A DNA stretch of 64,000 nt, taken from Heterobasidion occidentale (taxonomy: Eukaryota > Basidiomycota > Agaricomycetes > Russulales > Bondarzewiaceae). The notes under the pieces are model-generated. The model did not search any database. It worked only from the letters and a program-made list of their open reading frames with translations, and was not told the DNA's origin. How positions within the stretch are numbered: the stretch's first letter is position 1; the number at the start of each line of letters is the position of its first letter. The translations under genes were made by a program, and so were the position numbers. The stretch spans positions 682,001 through 746,000 of the forward strand of contig JBCAQO010000014.1 of assembly GCA_039111635.1 (NCBI GenBank), in the 5' to 3' direction. This document shows positions 1 to 12,977 of this stretch, in pieces.

Positions 1-583
1 GCAGGAAACGAGTGTCGCTTTTCGCGCTCAAGGAAGCCAATCATCACAGCCCCGAAGACCACGTACGATCAAGAATCAGATTTTGTCCAAGCGGTGTTCC
101 ATTTGGTTGATCAGCGCAGATAGGAAAACATGTCGATTGACCATTTGGGCGTCAACACCTGTGAAGTGCACTCGGAAGCCCCGCCCAGACCATCGCATTC
201 CGTGGTCAATCCAAATTGGGACGGAGGGGAGGTCGTTTGGAATAGTCGGAGACTAGTCTTCTGGGAGCCCAGCTCTGATATCGCGGATTGAACAGCCTGT
301 TTGATTGGGAGCGAATACAGCGATATGAGATCCGCATAACGTAGGGAGTTGATGAAGATTTTGACGTTGAAACTCAACTGTTAGAGCTAGTAAAGGGATG
401 GTGAAGTCCGGGCTGTGTAACAAATGATGCATTCGAGGAGTGACACTGACAGGTACAAGTACACCAACAAATCCAGTTGAGGATGACAAGAAAGTAGAGG
501 AGGAAAGTGCTAATAAACAGTCGGAGCGTTGGTCGCGCGCGACCAGGAATACAATAGAAATACAAACAAACGTTGTATCCCCA
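1..583. other. Left edge, no recognised gene
   Basis: No frame here gives a recognisable protein. A minus-strand frame at about 256-480 reads plausibly but has no supported start, no clear splice structure and no family I recognise. It could be the 3' part of a neighbouring gene that enters from outside the window, or simply the 3' flank of the kinase gene. Confidence 0.3.
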
Positions 584-2047
<1,464 letters not shown>

Positions 2048-2483
2048 GATCGAGAATGCGAAGCGAGCGAGAGGGAAAGGATGGGGTGAAAGGATGAAAG
2101 GGGGGTAAGGGGAAGTGATGGAGACCGACTTGCAGCTTGTTCATGAAGATGCCATTGTTCTCAGAACAACAGATGCGGACACGCGGCGGGGACGCCATCT
2201 AATCTTATCTACCCCTTTCGGATTGTGAACCTGACACCCGAGGAATTTGTTTCGTTTACGGAGTCGTCTGTTTGCGACGCTGTCACGAACGACATTGAAG
2301 GACATAATTATTGTCTATCTGGATGTTATTTAATCTTCATAGACATCAAAGTTCATGCGAACGACAACGTCTCACTATGGCTACATTGCGCGAAACGCTA
2401 TCGTTCGATGATATGTACTCACGGATGCCTTGATAGGTCTATAAACAACCTGCAAATTTTCACGCTGTCCATGTACGTGACCA

Positions 2484-4652
2484 TCAGCCCTTCCCATGGA
2501 TCACGTATGACTGCGCTATAAGCACTGCACACGACACGACTATCGCTATGGCGAAGGTTCCAGCGTTCAAGGTCGCGAATTGTGCTTGACGAACATGTAT
2601 CCCTTTGTGTCGTAGTATATCTCGCCACAGAAGCCCAGCGAGGGAGGCGGAAAACGCTAACGTAAATGCTCCATAGTTAGATCCGAGGGCGAGAGAATAG
2701 ATCGAGACATAACGGAGCATTGCGGATGGTTGAGCGACGGACAGCCATTGCTGAACTGTACGTGCCAAGAGTATCGTCGTTCCAATGTTAGTACCGCATA
2801 TCTGCAATGTCAGATCAGTTACTGACAAACATGTCGGGGAGTATACAAGCGTACGTTGCAAAGCAGTCCAGAAACGATGGCCATGCCAAACGCGGCGCCT
2901 ACTGGCCCTGTCTTATCGGCCCATATGCGCCACCACTCCGCAAATAGACCAACCCACCCTTTACTCACGAGGCCTTGGACAAGGATGAACATCAGAAAGG
3001 CAAAGGGAAGCAATGCTAGCGGCAGCCTCTGAATGATAATGTGAACGGATGGAAATATCTTCTTGAGTAGCTCGAGTGAGAGGAGCGAGGAAAGAGTCGG
3101 CGAAGTAGATGGCCCTAGCGCGGGAGAGATGACGGCAGATGAATGGATTCGGTGTAATTCAATCGCATTCATGGTGCCGTCACCAATCTGTTTCGACTGA
3201 GATACAGCTTGTTCGGTCTCCCGCATGATTTCATTATGCCTCTTCCAGTCCATCCAGGTGTCTCTGGCTAACATGATCATCGCCGGAGGAACCGTAACTT
3301 CCCATACTGGGACGCCGATCGTGCTCGTCCCGACAAGCACACCTAACGTTGAGATAAGCAAAGCACTGCCAAATATTGCGCCGGATTTGTCCACCAAAGC
3401 TGCAGTCGGAGTATTGACGCCTGCGCTGTGACCTGTTTCATCCATGGGCAGTTCGACCGACGGTGGGATGAACTCGATCGATCGAAAAAGAACGCAGTTG
3501 AGGAAAGGGTACGTCAGAGCAGCGGCGGCGAGGAAGGGGAGGATGAGAGAAGAACTATATGTGACAAAGGTGAGGGAAAAGGCACCAGACAGAACTAGAT
3601 TTGTTGGGTTGGACGAGACGAGGACTACCGACGCTGTTCTCCAAATGGATGGTTTAGAAGATAGGAACGATGAGTTATGATTTGCGTACCCATGTTAGCC
3701 GCTGTGAATTGCGCAAAAATCCAAGCCGTGGGAGGCGTGATGCTGAGAAATTGATGAGAATGGTTGTCACCATGAGATCAAAACACACACCCAGACATGC
3801 GAGTCAGATACGCTAAAAACACAGTGCCCGACAAGATCACAGGATCCTGAAATCAAACCACCAGTCAAAGCCCGGCATGTCCCACTGAAGTGACAGGGCT
3901 CACATTACCGACGATCACTCCACATACCAAGAAGAAGACATAAAGATAGAGATAGAGACGGTGACCTGACGACCCGCCCTTCTGCGCGACCCAAAATGCA
4001 AGGAATCGCAGCAGACCGGTCGCGTCAAGGGAGATAGAGATATATGCCTGCATGCTGGTGAGATCATCGCGCACCCGGTAGTCGAGTGCGACAAACCAAA
4101 GACATGAACAAGGCCATGATATTTATCGGCTGTACCCCATCTGCACCAAGGATACCTTTTTTTACAACGATTCCATCGATTGCTTGCACCGCGAGGAGGA
4201 ATAGAACGGCAATGAAGGGGGCAGACAGAAAATTAATGCGTATATATATACGCCGGTGGGGTTCGGTGGAGGGAGGCACGATGTAGCATTTCACCAGGAG
4301 ACCATAGGTCAATGAAGCAAGGAATTGAGGGATGGGAATGCGAAAAGGAAAGATGACGATGATGTCTAGAAGATGGCCGTGAATATTGAGTACTTGAGTA
4401 GTCGGGAAACAAGCGCAACAAGCAGGTCAAATGCTTTGCTTCTGGATATTTTCGAATTGCATCGTCATGAATCCATCCACGATTTGGTCTCCTAGCTACA
4501 TCCTGTGCAAGCCCTGGCACCGACAAGAGGTAAACTCATAGAAGAGACTGATGCAAATAGGAAATAATAGACAAAACGATTGACCTACTTGTAAGAAAGA
4601 AAACTGTTAGCGTCAGAACGGACGACCACTCGCCAATATTGCCAGCGGACAT
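2484..4652 (-). CDS. Multi-pass ion permease of the ArsB/NhaD (citrate transporter-like) superfamily
   Basis: Polytopic membrane transporter. Exon 1 starts at the ATG at 4652 (MSAGNIGEWSSVLTLTVFF) and ends at a GTAGGT donor. Later exons carry hydrophobic helices and the superfamily hallmark SSNPTNLVLSGAFSL near 3600, then a cytoplasmic loop around 3200, and the second hallmark ICGTNIGTTILLAR near 2800. The paired SNPTN and GTNIG motifs are those of IT-superfamily anion or Na+/H+ permeases (ArsB, NhaD, CitM). Substrate cannot be read from sequence; arsenite, dicarboxylate or sodium are all possible. Roughly 8-10 membrane segments are apparent. The reading frame ends at 2484 with VIHGKG-stop. 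Introns are short GT-AG. The gene is divergent from SWR1, sharing a roughly 400-bp intergenic region. Confidence 0.75.
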
Positions 4653-5065
4653 AACTGGGTCGAAATCTGTGCCACGCGCAAATCGTCACTTCAACGTTGT
4701 CTAGGTGCACATAGAAATGCGAGATGCTATCTTGGAGTAAGTGGTGCTTGACCAATTATTATTGCGGCCGGGTTAGGAGTGGAAGCCGCCGGCTTCTGTT
4801 CATTTGGCAATCGCGCCCGCCCGTGTTTGGTCGGACCAAATAATCACACAGTGCATGACGGAAAATGCCTGCGCCCCCTTCATCACCCACGGCGACGACG
4901 AGCGCACGTTTGGCCTCAATTCTCTCAAATTCGTGATCTCATCATCCGTCTGCATCTTGGAAGCCAAAAACCAGGTCGAACTGTGCCCTATCCGTCAAGA
5001 TCAGGCGTTCCTCGCCGTGTGAGGACCGTTCAACATTGTACATGTGGAGACTCTCGTAGGACGAG

Positions 5066-8000
5066 ATGACCTCGACCAAGAAATTAGCGCTCAAGGAGTA
5101 TGGGAATGGAGATGGGGCATCTGTTGACGCTGGTTCGAGGAAGAAGTCCACAGGAAGAGTCAACGGACGTGATGCGAACGTGGCCGCGCGCGTTGATGCG
5201 AAGCGGGCGGCGTTGCTAGCTGAGCGGCAGACGGAGCTGGATAAAATTCTGGACCGACACGACGATTTGGTGTGTAATCGACTCATTCTCAGCGCATCGG
5301 TACTTATAGAAAGCTAGATCAGGGAGGCGTTCCACCTCGAGAAGTTCAGGACTCTGGTTTCGTATAACCCCAAGGTATGCTCATATCCAGCACTTTCATA
5401 CAGATAAAATTCAACGAAGACACAGGAAGCCAAGGCGGATACTTCCACTGTCTTCGAGGAAGTATGTCATAGCCCTTGTCTCACATAGTTGTTCTTGTTA
5501 ATCTCACTCACTCATAGTACAAAGCACAATATGATCTTCTTGGAAACTCATCTAATTCTGTTGAAACCTCACGACGGACGACGCGCCGTTCGCATCAAGA
5601 GCGTGTTGAACTCTTGAAAGGACCCGTCGCTGGACCCTCGACACCGCTTGTCATGGCGCCACCTCCGGTCAAGTCGAAGCAGGCTCGTCTAATTCAGCAG
5701 CGGGACAATTCGATCTGGGATATCCTTGCAGACGCGAAAGGCAAAGGAAAGGGGAAGGGGAAGGATATGGCAGAAACCGAACCACCGACCCCGAAATTGT
5801 CCAAAAGGAAGTCTCTTTCCAAATCCATCGCTGATGATCCCAACCTTCTTTCAGCCCCGAAAGACAGTACCAGGCGATCCTATAAGGGAAAGAAGCGTAC
5901 CTCATTCGTGGGCGAACCTCGCAGCATAGGTTCTGTGATAGACCTGGTCGATGATGACCAGGCGACATCGATCCCGGCTCGTATAAGGGGGCGCCAAAGT
6001 CTGCCTAACACATCCATCAACGGGAGCACGGTATCTTCTGACGCCTTCCCGCCTCCACAGAAGAGGCAGAAGACCGTTCATGATTTTGACGATGATCGTC
6101 CCCCAGTTTCCCAGCTTTCCCCACATGTTGACTTATCTTCACAATCGAAGTCCCGCCATTCTCAGCGTCGAAAGGTGACTTCCCATGCTGCCCCAGAACC
6201 GGCCCCACCGACACCACAAAATCTCCTGATACACACACCATCAAAGGCAAAGATCGCTGCGCCTTTAGAACCCACCTCGTCAGTCAAGCGCATCAAGCTT
6301 ATAGTACGCCGCCCACCTCCAACTTACACTAATCCTCGCCAACGACCACCGCCTCCACGTTTTGGCAATTCACTTTCTTCTCTCCTCTCATCGTACGTCA
6401 TGCTCGACGGAAACGAGCGATCTTCAGCCGAACTAGAACATGATGCTCGTCAAAAAGCTATCTTCATGGAGCAGGTGTACAGCCTTCAAAAGCAGGGTCG
6501 GATGCTGCTACGGCCGGACCTGGCTACAGTGGCGGATCGCAATACAGTTTCGGTGGAAATCAAGCGTGGTATGGACGCCTGGGATCACATTGTCGAGGAA
6601 ATGCAGGATCATCGTGGAGAACACGACACAGGGCAGCAGATTGCCGCTCTCATCGCGAAGAAAATGCGCGCCCATTGGGACTCTCTGGCTCTAAAAGAAG
6701 GCTCGGCGCGGATAGCGGAGGAGAAGCGGATGAAGAAACTGGCGAAGGCCAGGTCCATTATGGTCGTTACCGAGTGGAAAAAGGCAGTTTTCGTGCGTGC
6801 AATTCATTATGGTGTCGCTTCGTTGATCAATTTGGGGATTGATGATATTTTTTCTTAAGCACATTCGTGAACAAGAACGGCTGGCACGGGAGGCGGAAGA
6901 GACAAAGAAGGGAAGGGAGCATCTTGACGCGATTCTCACTCAGTCGGGCCAAATTTTGGAGACACAACATTTAGATCTTAGTCGAGTCGGGAGGCCAAGG
7001 AGTCGGTCGAGCAGTATTTCCGCTTCACTGCGGGATTGGGAAGAAGACGACAAAGAGGAAGACGTGACCGACGAAGAGAGCGAGCGCCTCGAGTCTGACG
7101 AAGAGGCAGTTGATGATCGGGAGGGCGACGTCGATGATGCGTTGAAGGAAATAGGCAAGGAGGAAGAGGAACAAGCTCTCAGTGAGGTTGGGACTCGCGA
7201 CATAATGGAGAATGAAGAGGACAGTAGCGAAGAAGGAGACGAAGATACCACGGCGCTGGCGTTACTCGGAGGAGCCGTTCAAACAGCTCCAGAGGACGTG
7301 AGTAGCCCCCCATTATTCGAAGCCGATCTGGTCGACGAGCCCGACGTGTTTGATGGCTCATCACACGGCGACTATGCACCATCGACACAGGTAGACGACA
7401 CATTTTCTCCTTCTTCTGATTTGGTGGCGACGCCGTCTAATGATCCTGTGGCGAACTCTCCTCCTGCAACATCATATGCCGAATCACATCATCTCTACCC
7501 TTCGCATCATTCGATGGATTATGATCTCCCGCCTTCCCTTCCTCACCCGCTTGACACAGTTATTTTCCATCACGATCATGACGACATTCATCCCATCGGA
7601 ATGTCGTCTCCTTTCAAAGAGCGAAATCCACCCTCTTCAACAGACATCTCCTCCTTCAAGGATATGGAAGTCGATGCGCCAGCCACGCCTCCAAGGTCAG
7701 AGCCTGTGTTTGATGAAGACATGTTCGTTCGCAATTCAGTCGAAGCAAGCGAAATGGACACAGAACCTCGCTTGCCCAAATCCTTTATACCCAAGTTGTC
7801 TCTCAACGTTGAAGATCTTCGGCTCAAAAGCCGCGAAAGCTATGACTCAGAGCGTAGGGAAAGTATCACCGTGACACCTGCTGAGCTGGAAGCTGATGAG
7901 ACTACTGCGATGCCGGAAGACTTCGAGGACGAAGAAGATGAAGATCTACCCATTATACCCAACTATCTCAAACCGTACGCTGTCGCGCCCGTTGAATGGG

Positions 8001-10745
8001 ACTCTGGAAGCCAAGTCAAACCTCCTGTCCTTCTCCGAGGTATGCTCCGACCGTATCAACAAGCAGGTCTGGAATGGCTTGCCAGCCTTCACGTCAGCAA
8101 TCTCAACGGAATTCTCGCAGACGAGATGGGGCTTGGGTAAGTTGATGTTTAAGGGCTTTGCGATTCGAGACTCATCCATGTTTATAGTAAAACAATTCAA
8201 ACCATCGCGCTGTTAGCTCATCTAGCGTGCGATCGCGGGATTTGGGGCCCTCACCTCATCATTGTTCCGACCAGTGTGTTGCTCAACTGGGAAATGGAGT
8301 TCAAGAAGTTTCTGCCAGGTTTCAAGGTGTTGGCTTACCACGGGCCCACGAAACGACGCAAGGAATTGCGACAGGGTTGGAACGACAAGTTTCACTTCAA
8401 TGTCTGCATCACGTCGTATACGCTAGCCAGTCGAGACGCCCATATATTTAAGCGAAAACCCTGGTACTATATGATTCTTGACGAAGCCCACATGATCAAA
8501 AACTTCAAGTCGCAGCGATGGAATATTCTTCTAATGTTTAGATCCTTCCGCCGACTGCTCCTCACTGGCACCCCGTTGCAGAACAACTTGACGGAGCTCT
8601 GGGCACTGCTCCAATTCTTGATGTCCGGTGCGAACTTCGCAAACCTCAAGGAATTTGGGGAGTGGTTTTCAAGTGAGTCATGCATCACATCTAGCAATTT
8701 CCATGTTCACGATTCTGGATCCTATAGATCCATTGGAGAAGGCTATCGAGATGGGAAATATCTTGGACGACGAGATTCAACAACGGGTATCCAAGCTGCA
8801 CACTGTTCTAAGGCCTTACTTATTACGCCGACTCAAGCGTGACGTTGAGAAGGAGCTTCCCAGCAAGTACGAGCACCTTGTCCTCTGCCCACTCTCCAAG
8901 CGTCAACGGTTCCTCTACGACGAGTTCATGTCCAGGGCGCAAACACGCAATGATCTATCGTCTGGTGTCTACCAGAAGATCGCAAACATCCTAATGCAGC
9001 TGCGCAAGGTCTGCAACCATCCCGACTTGTTCGAGGTGCGGCCCATCGTCACATCCTTTTCCATGGAGAGTTCCGCAATCGCCGACTTCGAGATCAAGGA
9101 GCTTCTCGTTCGCCGCCGCCTGCTACTACGGGACGACGCAGATGCCGTGGTCAATCTTGATCTTCTAGGCCTCCAATTCATCCACCAGCAGAATACGTCA
9201 TGGATTGCTGCCTCAGAGACACGGCTTTTAGACGCAACCTCTCACTTGCCCTTCGTGGGACACCTTCCTGGCGCACCTCCGCCGCACGACGTGTGCAGTA
9301 AAAAGGGCTTCAAGAGGTATCGCGAGTTTCAGCAACGCGCAGCGACTATTGCTCGCTGGGCACACATTGGATATCTCAATCGCCTGCGGTGTAACCAATC
9401 GCCTGTCTACAGCAGCGAGCTATTGAACATAGTGAACCAGCTGAGTCGACCTTTGCTGCCTGCCTCTGCCATTGATCGCACCGTCGGATGCTTCGATACC
9501 TCGGAACTGGTTCACTCTGCGATCAAATCATACGAGACTCGTGGAGAAGAGATGGCCTCGATCGTAGATAAATTCGCCTGCATCACACCAGCCGTCGTCG
9601 CTCGTGACCTTCCTCGATTGGCTCTTAGCGGACATACGGAAGCTGTCCACCAAATCGCGGCGGATATGCGGTTCGATGCCATCTTTCATAAAGCTAGCGT
9701 GAAGCTGCAGATCGCGTTCCCAGACCCTTCGCTTCTCCAGTATGACTGCGGTAAACTTCAGGAATTGACCCGACTGCTCAGAGAGCGCAAGGCGGGCGGC
9801 CATCGTGTCTTGATCTTTACGCAAATGACGCGGATCTTGGATATCTTGGAGATATTCTTAAATTTCCACGGCCATTTGTATCTTCGGTTGGACGGTGCAA
9901 CGAAGATCGAGGATAGGCAGTATGTCACTGAGCGATTCAATTCTGATCCTCGTATATTTTGCTTCATTGCTTCGTCGCGGTCTGGTGGTGTTGGTATCAA
10001 GTGAGTCAACCCGTGTTAGTTGAATTCGTTTATTGAATTCTTCGTTCAGCTTGACGGGCGCCGATACGGTCGTTTTCTACGACAGTGATTTCAATCCCCA
10101 GATGGATCGACAGTGCGAAGATAGGTACGCCCTTTATCTATACAGCTTCATGACTCCCAGCTGAAAACCGCGCTTTGCAGGGCTCATCGTATCGGTCAGA
10201 TCCGAGATGTCCATATTTACCGGTTCATATCACAACACACCGTAGAGGAGGCGATGCTCCGCAAGGCAAACCAGAAACGCTCCTTAGATGACATCGTCAT
10301 CCAAAAGGGCGAATTCGATTGGCGTTCACTTTTCAGTACTGATGACGACACGGGCGCTGAGGTGCTGACCAAGGCACTGGAGGAGTTTGCAGATACTGAG
10401 GATGCCTACGCCGCGAAGTTGGCGGCACGGGAGGCGGGTGAGCTTGAGGGTGCAGATCAAGCTGATTTCGGGGAGGATGCTGGGGCGGGGACAGGGTTAA
10501 CTCGTAAGGCGAGTGTCGATGCGATGCCGATCACACCAGTCGATGAAGGTGATGTGGACGAGGAGGAGCAAGAGCCGGAGCCGGAGCCGGAGCAAGGGCA
10601 GGAGCAGGAGGATTTGCGGGATGATGCTAGAGGCCAGGGCCAAAATGCAGGTGAGGATCAGGAAGACGAGGGGGGCACCACCGTCGACTATATGCTCAGC
10701 TTCGTGCAGTATGATTATGATTTTTTCAGAGACTGGAAAGTGTAG
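5066..10745 (+). CDS. SWR1: SWR1 chromatin-remodelling ATPase (H2A.Z exchange)
   Basis: Swi2/Snf2 ATPase that deposits H2A.Z as the catalytic subunit of the nuclear SWR1 complex. The start at 5066 opens a basic N-terminus followed by the family segment [13 protein letters not shown]. An HSA domain lies near 6500-6790 (HWDSLAL... [10 protein letters not shown]), followed by a long acidic region ([14 protein letters not shown], about 7040-7260). The ATPase motor starts near 8038 with [32 protein letters not shown] (Walker A, split by an intron), [16 protein letters not shown] (motif II) and [16 protein letters not shown] large insert separates the lobes, as in SWR1/INO80. Lobe 2 has [23 protein letters not shown] and AHRIGQ. 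It is followed by KGEFDW, typical of SWR1, and an acidic C-terminus. Introns include 6793-6859 and one interrupting GVGI-N. DEAH replaces the more common DEAQ of SWR1 proteins. INO80 was considered, but the N-terminal HSA plus FHLE segment fits SWR1. Confidence 0.93.
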
Positions 10746-10893
10746 TCGAAGCTTTTTATTGTTCTTCTCTTGATGCTATCTTACTCAGTCCTTATGTTGC
10801 TTGTAGTCTTATTGTCCATCGTGTTTTTTTTGGTTCGTCGCATGTCCGGCCCTTGTTTCGCTATATTACAGCCCCTTTGAACAGTTTTGTGCA

Positions 10894-12525
10894 TCATCTT
10901 GGCGTACACAGGTCCTTGTCTCGAATACTTTCGACGCTGATGGGTTGATTATTGATTGCGACAGCGGATCTGGGGAACATATCAGAGAGACCGGTGGCTT
11001 CCTCGATGAATTGCATAAACATAGAGTCTTCAGCGCGCTGCGCGCTGACATACCCCTCCCACGTTTGTAGAGCAATATTATAGCCCGGGTCTTCTATGTT
11101 CAGACGGAACGCGCGCTGGATCACGTCCGCAAATCGATGAAAATCACTGAAAGGCTACGCAGGACCCCCGTCAACCATGCCAGAGGTCCGATCCGGGGTC
11201 CCACCTGGCACCCCCGAACAAAATCTCTTTTTTTTGACCCTTTCATCCCCGAACGAGGATCAGACCTCTGATCCGGACCGATTTACCCCCGAACGAGGAT
11301 CATACATACATAAAAAAATCGAGAAAAATCGAGAAAAAATCAAAAAAAAAATCCGACCGTCGCACGAGTGTTTGTGAGGCTTGCTTGACACAGGGCATTG
11401 CGCGGAGACCACCAAAGAACTGTAGTACAATGTATCTACTCATAATCATTCTCACCCTCCACATCTTGATCCTTGGCCTTTCGTGTGCGAGTGAGATACA
11501 GCCGGAAGGCCTCCTCAAGATCCTTCTCGTGTCCCAGTAGTGCATCAAGGTAATGCTCATCACCCGGGCCAAAGTGTAGTTCATACCGTTGGCAAGCTGC
11601 GGAGGGTAGCTGAGCCTTACCAGGAATGTATGGGATGGCAGCAGAGCGAACCGCGACACGGCGTGTGGATCAGCCAGCAGCCGGAAGCGCCGTGCGAGTC
11701 GTCCAGATGCTGCCATCGGCTCGAACACACGGACTACAATGTTCGAAACCTCGGAGATGGACGACGTGGTTGCTGCCCAACCATGTTTACCTGCCTTACC
11801 CCCGGACTTTTTGTAGATATCGAGCACTGTTGGACACGTCAATCAGTAATGCCTATTACATGATGTGCACAAACAAACCCTGAGCGACAAATCCGACCAC
11901 GAGCGAATACAAGCGCATATCCTTGACCGGCAGCAGCTTTCAGAGGGCGTTCCGTAGATACCTCAGCGCCGATGACGAACCGTGGAAGGCCTTTTTGGTG
12001 AATACTTTTGCCCGTTTTTTACCGCTCTCAATGTAGACTGATAGGCCATTACAAAATAACTATTTCGTACAAAATTATCTCAAATTGGGCCGTGAGAATC
12101 CTCCAGATCCCCGAACGGGATCAGACCTCGAGCCAAACCCTACTGGTACCCCCGGATTGGGATCGGACGTCCACGCCAAATCTGCCCTACCTATCCCCGA
12201 ACATGGATCAGACCTCGGCGCTGACGCGCCTCGTTTATACCCGAATCCGGATCGGACCTCTGGCATGGTTGACGGGGGTCCTGGCTACGCTCGTACAGAG
12301 ATACCATTTCTATAAAGACTTCCACGCCCCTGCTCGGAGTCGTCGCGATTCATTTTTGTCAAACTGATTGCCTATCCTTGTCAGCCAACCTGACCAAAAT
12401 TGCCCGTAACTTCCCAACAAAATCGTCCTCCGTCTGTTGATGGACTTTCAGAGGCGCCGAGCTTGGTAGCGAGCATGCTGCCAGGTTGCAGCTCTCGTGC
12501 TGTAAGCATTTGAGGAACTCCTTGC
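10894..12525 (-). CDS. Unidentified gene, partial, with a transposon in an intron
   Basis: Two exons can be joined in frame on the minus strand. The upstream one (about 12525-12405) reads from a TCTAG acceptor through CLQHESCNLAACSL to DDFVGKLRAILV and ends at an AG/GTTGGC donor. The downstream one (about 11146-10894) reads SDFHRFADVIQRAFRLN to a stop after DLCTPR. The phases match only across this junction. The intron between them contains the 1122-bp TIR element at 11161-12282; its 3' splice site (TTTCAG) is about 6 bp from the target duplication and is intact. I do not recognise the protein; no signal peptide or membrane segment is seen in the readable part. First exons upstream of 12525 were not found. 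Confidence 0.45.
11153..11160. repeat. 8-bp target site duplication (GGCTACGC), left
   Basis: Identical to 12283-12290 on the other side of the TIR element; this pair fixes the element ends. Confidence 0.9.
11201..11309. repeat. Subterminal repeats, left end of TIR element
   Basis: Holds CCCCGAAC blocks, two of them reading CCCCGAACGAGGATCA, and the sequence GATCAGACCTCTGATCC, which recalls the TIR core AGAGGTCCGATCC. Repeated subterminal motifs of this kind are often transposase-binding sites in DNA transposons; that role is inferred. Confidence 0.65.
11436..12005 (-). pseudogene. Captured coding fragment inside the TIR element
   Basis: The interior of the element carries minus-strand coding-like sequence. 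One piece reads LLPVKDMRLYSLVVGFVAQ and ends at a GTTTGT donor near 11881. The next reads VLDIYKKSGGKAGKHGWAA on to RRFRLLADPHAVSRFALLPS. A further piece, in another frame, reads GPGDEHYLDALLGHEKD and ends EGENDYE-stop at 11436. The frame change between the last two has no usable intron (the best GTAAGG..CAG pair is only 24 nt), so a frameshift is likely. I do not recognise the parent protein. It does not resemble a transposase to me, so it looks like host sequence picked up by the transposon. Confidence 0.5.
12108..12258. repeat. Subterminal repeats, right end of TIR element
   Basis: Four copies of GGATC(A/G)GAC(C/G)T at about 12118, 12160, 12206 and 12249, each preceded by a CCCCGAA- or CCCGGATT-like block and spaced about 40-50 bp. 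They match the left-end set in motif and the last one merges into the TIR. Confidence 0.7.
12283..12290. repeat. 8-bp target site duplication (GGCTACGC), right
   Basis: Identical to 11153-11160. Confidence 0.9.
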
Positions 12526-12977
12526 AAACATGGTAGCACAGGCTAGATATTTATGATAAATTTGGATCCTCTTGATCTTCCGGCCGAGCAGTGTTTAAAA
12601 GTTCACGTGCAGTGGTTGAAGTTGACATGACGGTCCGATTTGTATCAACGCTTGATTAAGTCCATTTATATATAACAAGGCTCGAACTCACCGGATTGAT
12701 TCCAACCATATTATTTGTTGGTAACGGCTGCGTTTTCAGTCAGTTTGAACAAAGACTCAATGCCGGAGAATCAACCGAACTTCAGGTTGCTACCATCGAG
12801 CACAAGAGCAGCGTGGCTGATGAGCAGAGCAGGAGAATCGACGAATGACTCACAGTCAGTGATACAGACAAGCGCTCGCCTCGGGATGACTCGACTGCAT
12901 ACAACAAGGGAAAGATGTAACGTAGCAAGGAACACAATATAAACTGTACATACACAGTCTGAAGTGACCCATCTGAA
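12526..12977. other. Intergenic; possible missing 5' exons
   Basis: Between the unidentified gene and the KRI1 stop. No convincing coding exon is visible, although the start of the upstream minus-strand gene should lie here. Contains a TATATATAA-like AT-rich tract near 12667. Confidence 0.35.

Larger units (their letters stand above)
11161..12282. mobile_element. Non-autonomous DNA transposon with 36-bp TIRs and 8-bp TSD
   Basis: The ends are perfect 36-bp inverted repeats beginning AGGACCCCCG and ending GGTCCGATCCGG (11161-11196 and 12247-12282). They are flanked by an exact 8-bp direct duplication GGCTACGC at 11153-11160 and 12283-12290. Total length is 1122 bp. Subterminal copies of a GGATC(A/G)GACCTC motif, usually preceded by CCCCGAA, cluster inside both ends. 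No transposase is present. An 8-bp duplication is typical of hAT and of KDZ elements; the superfamily cannot be settled here. A related copy frames 50618-62200. Confidence 0.9.

Noticed and set aside
5066..10745. INO80 instead of SWR1
   Set aside because: The N-terminal FHLE segment, position of the HSA domain and KGEFDW after AHRIGQ fit SWR1 better.
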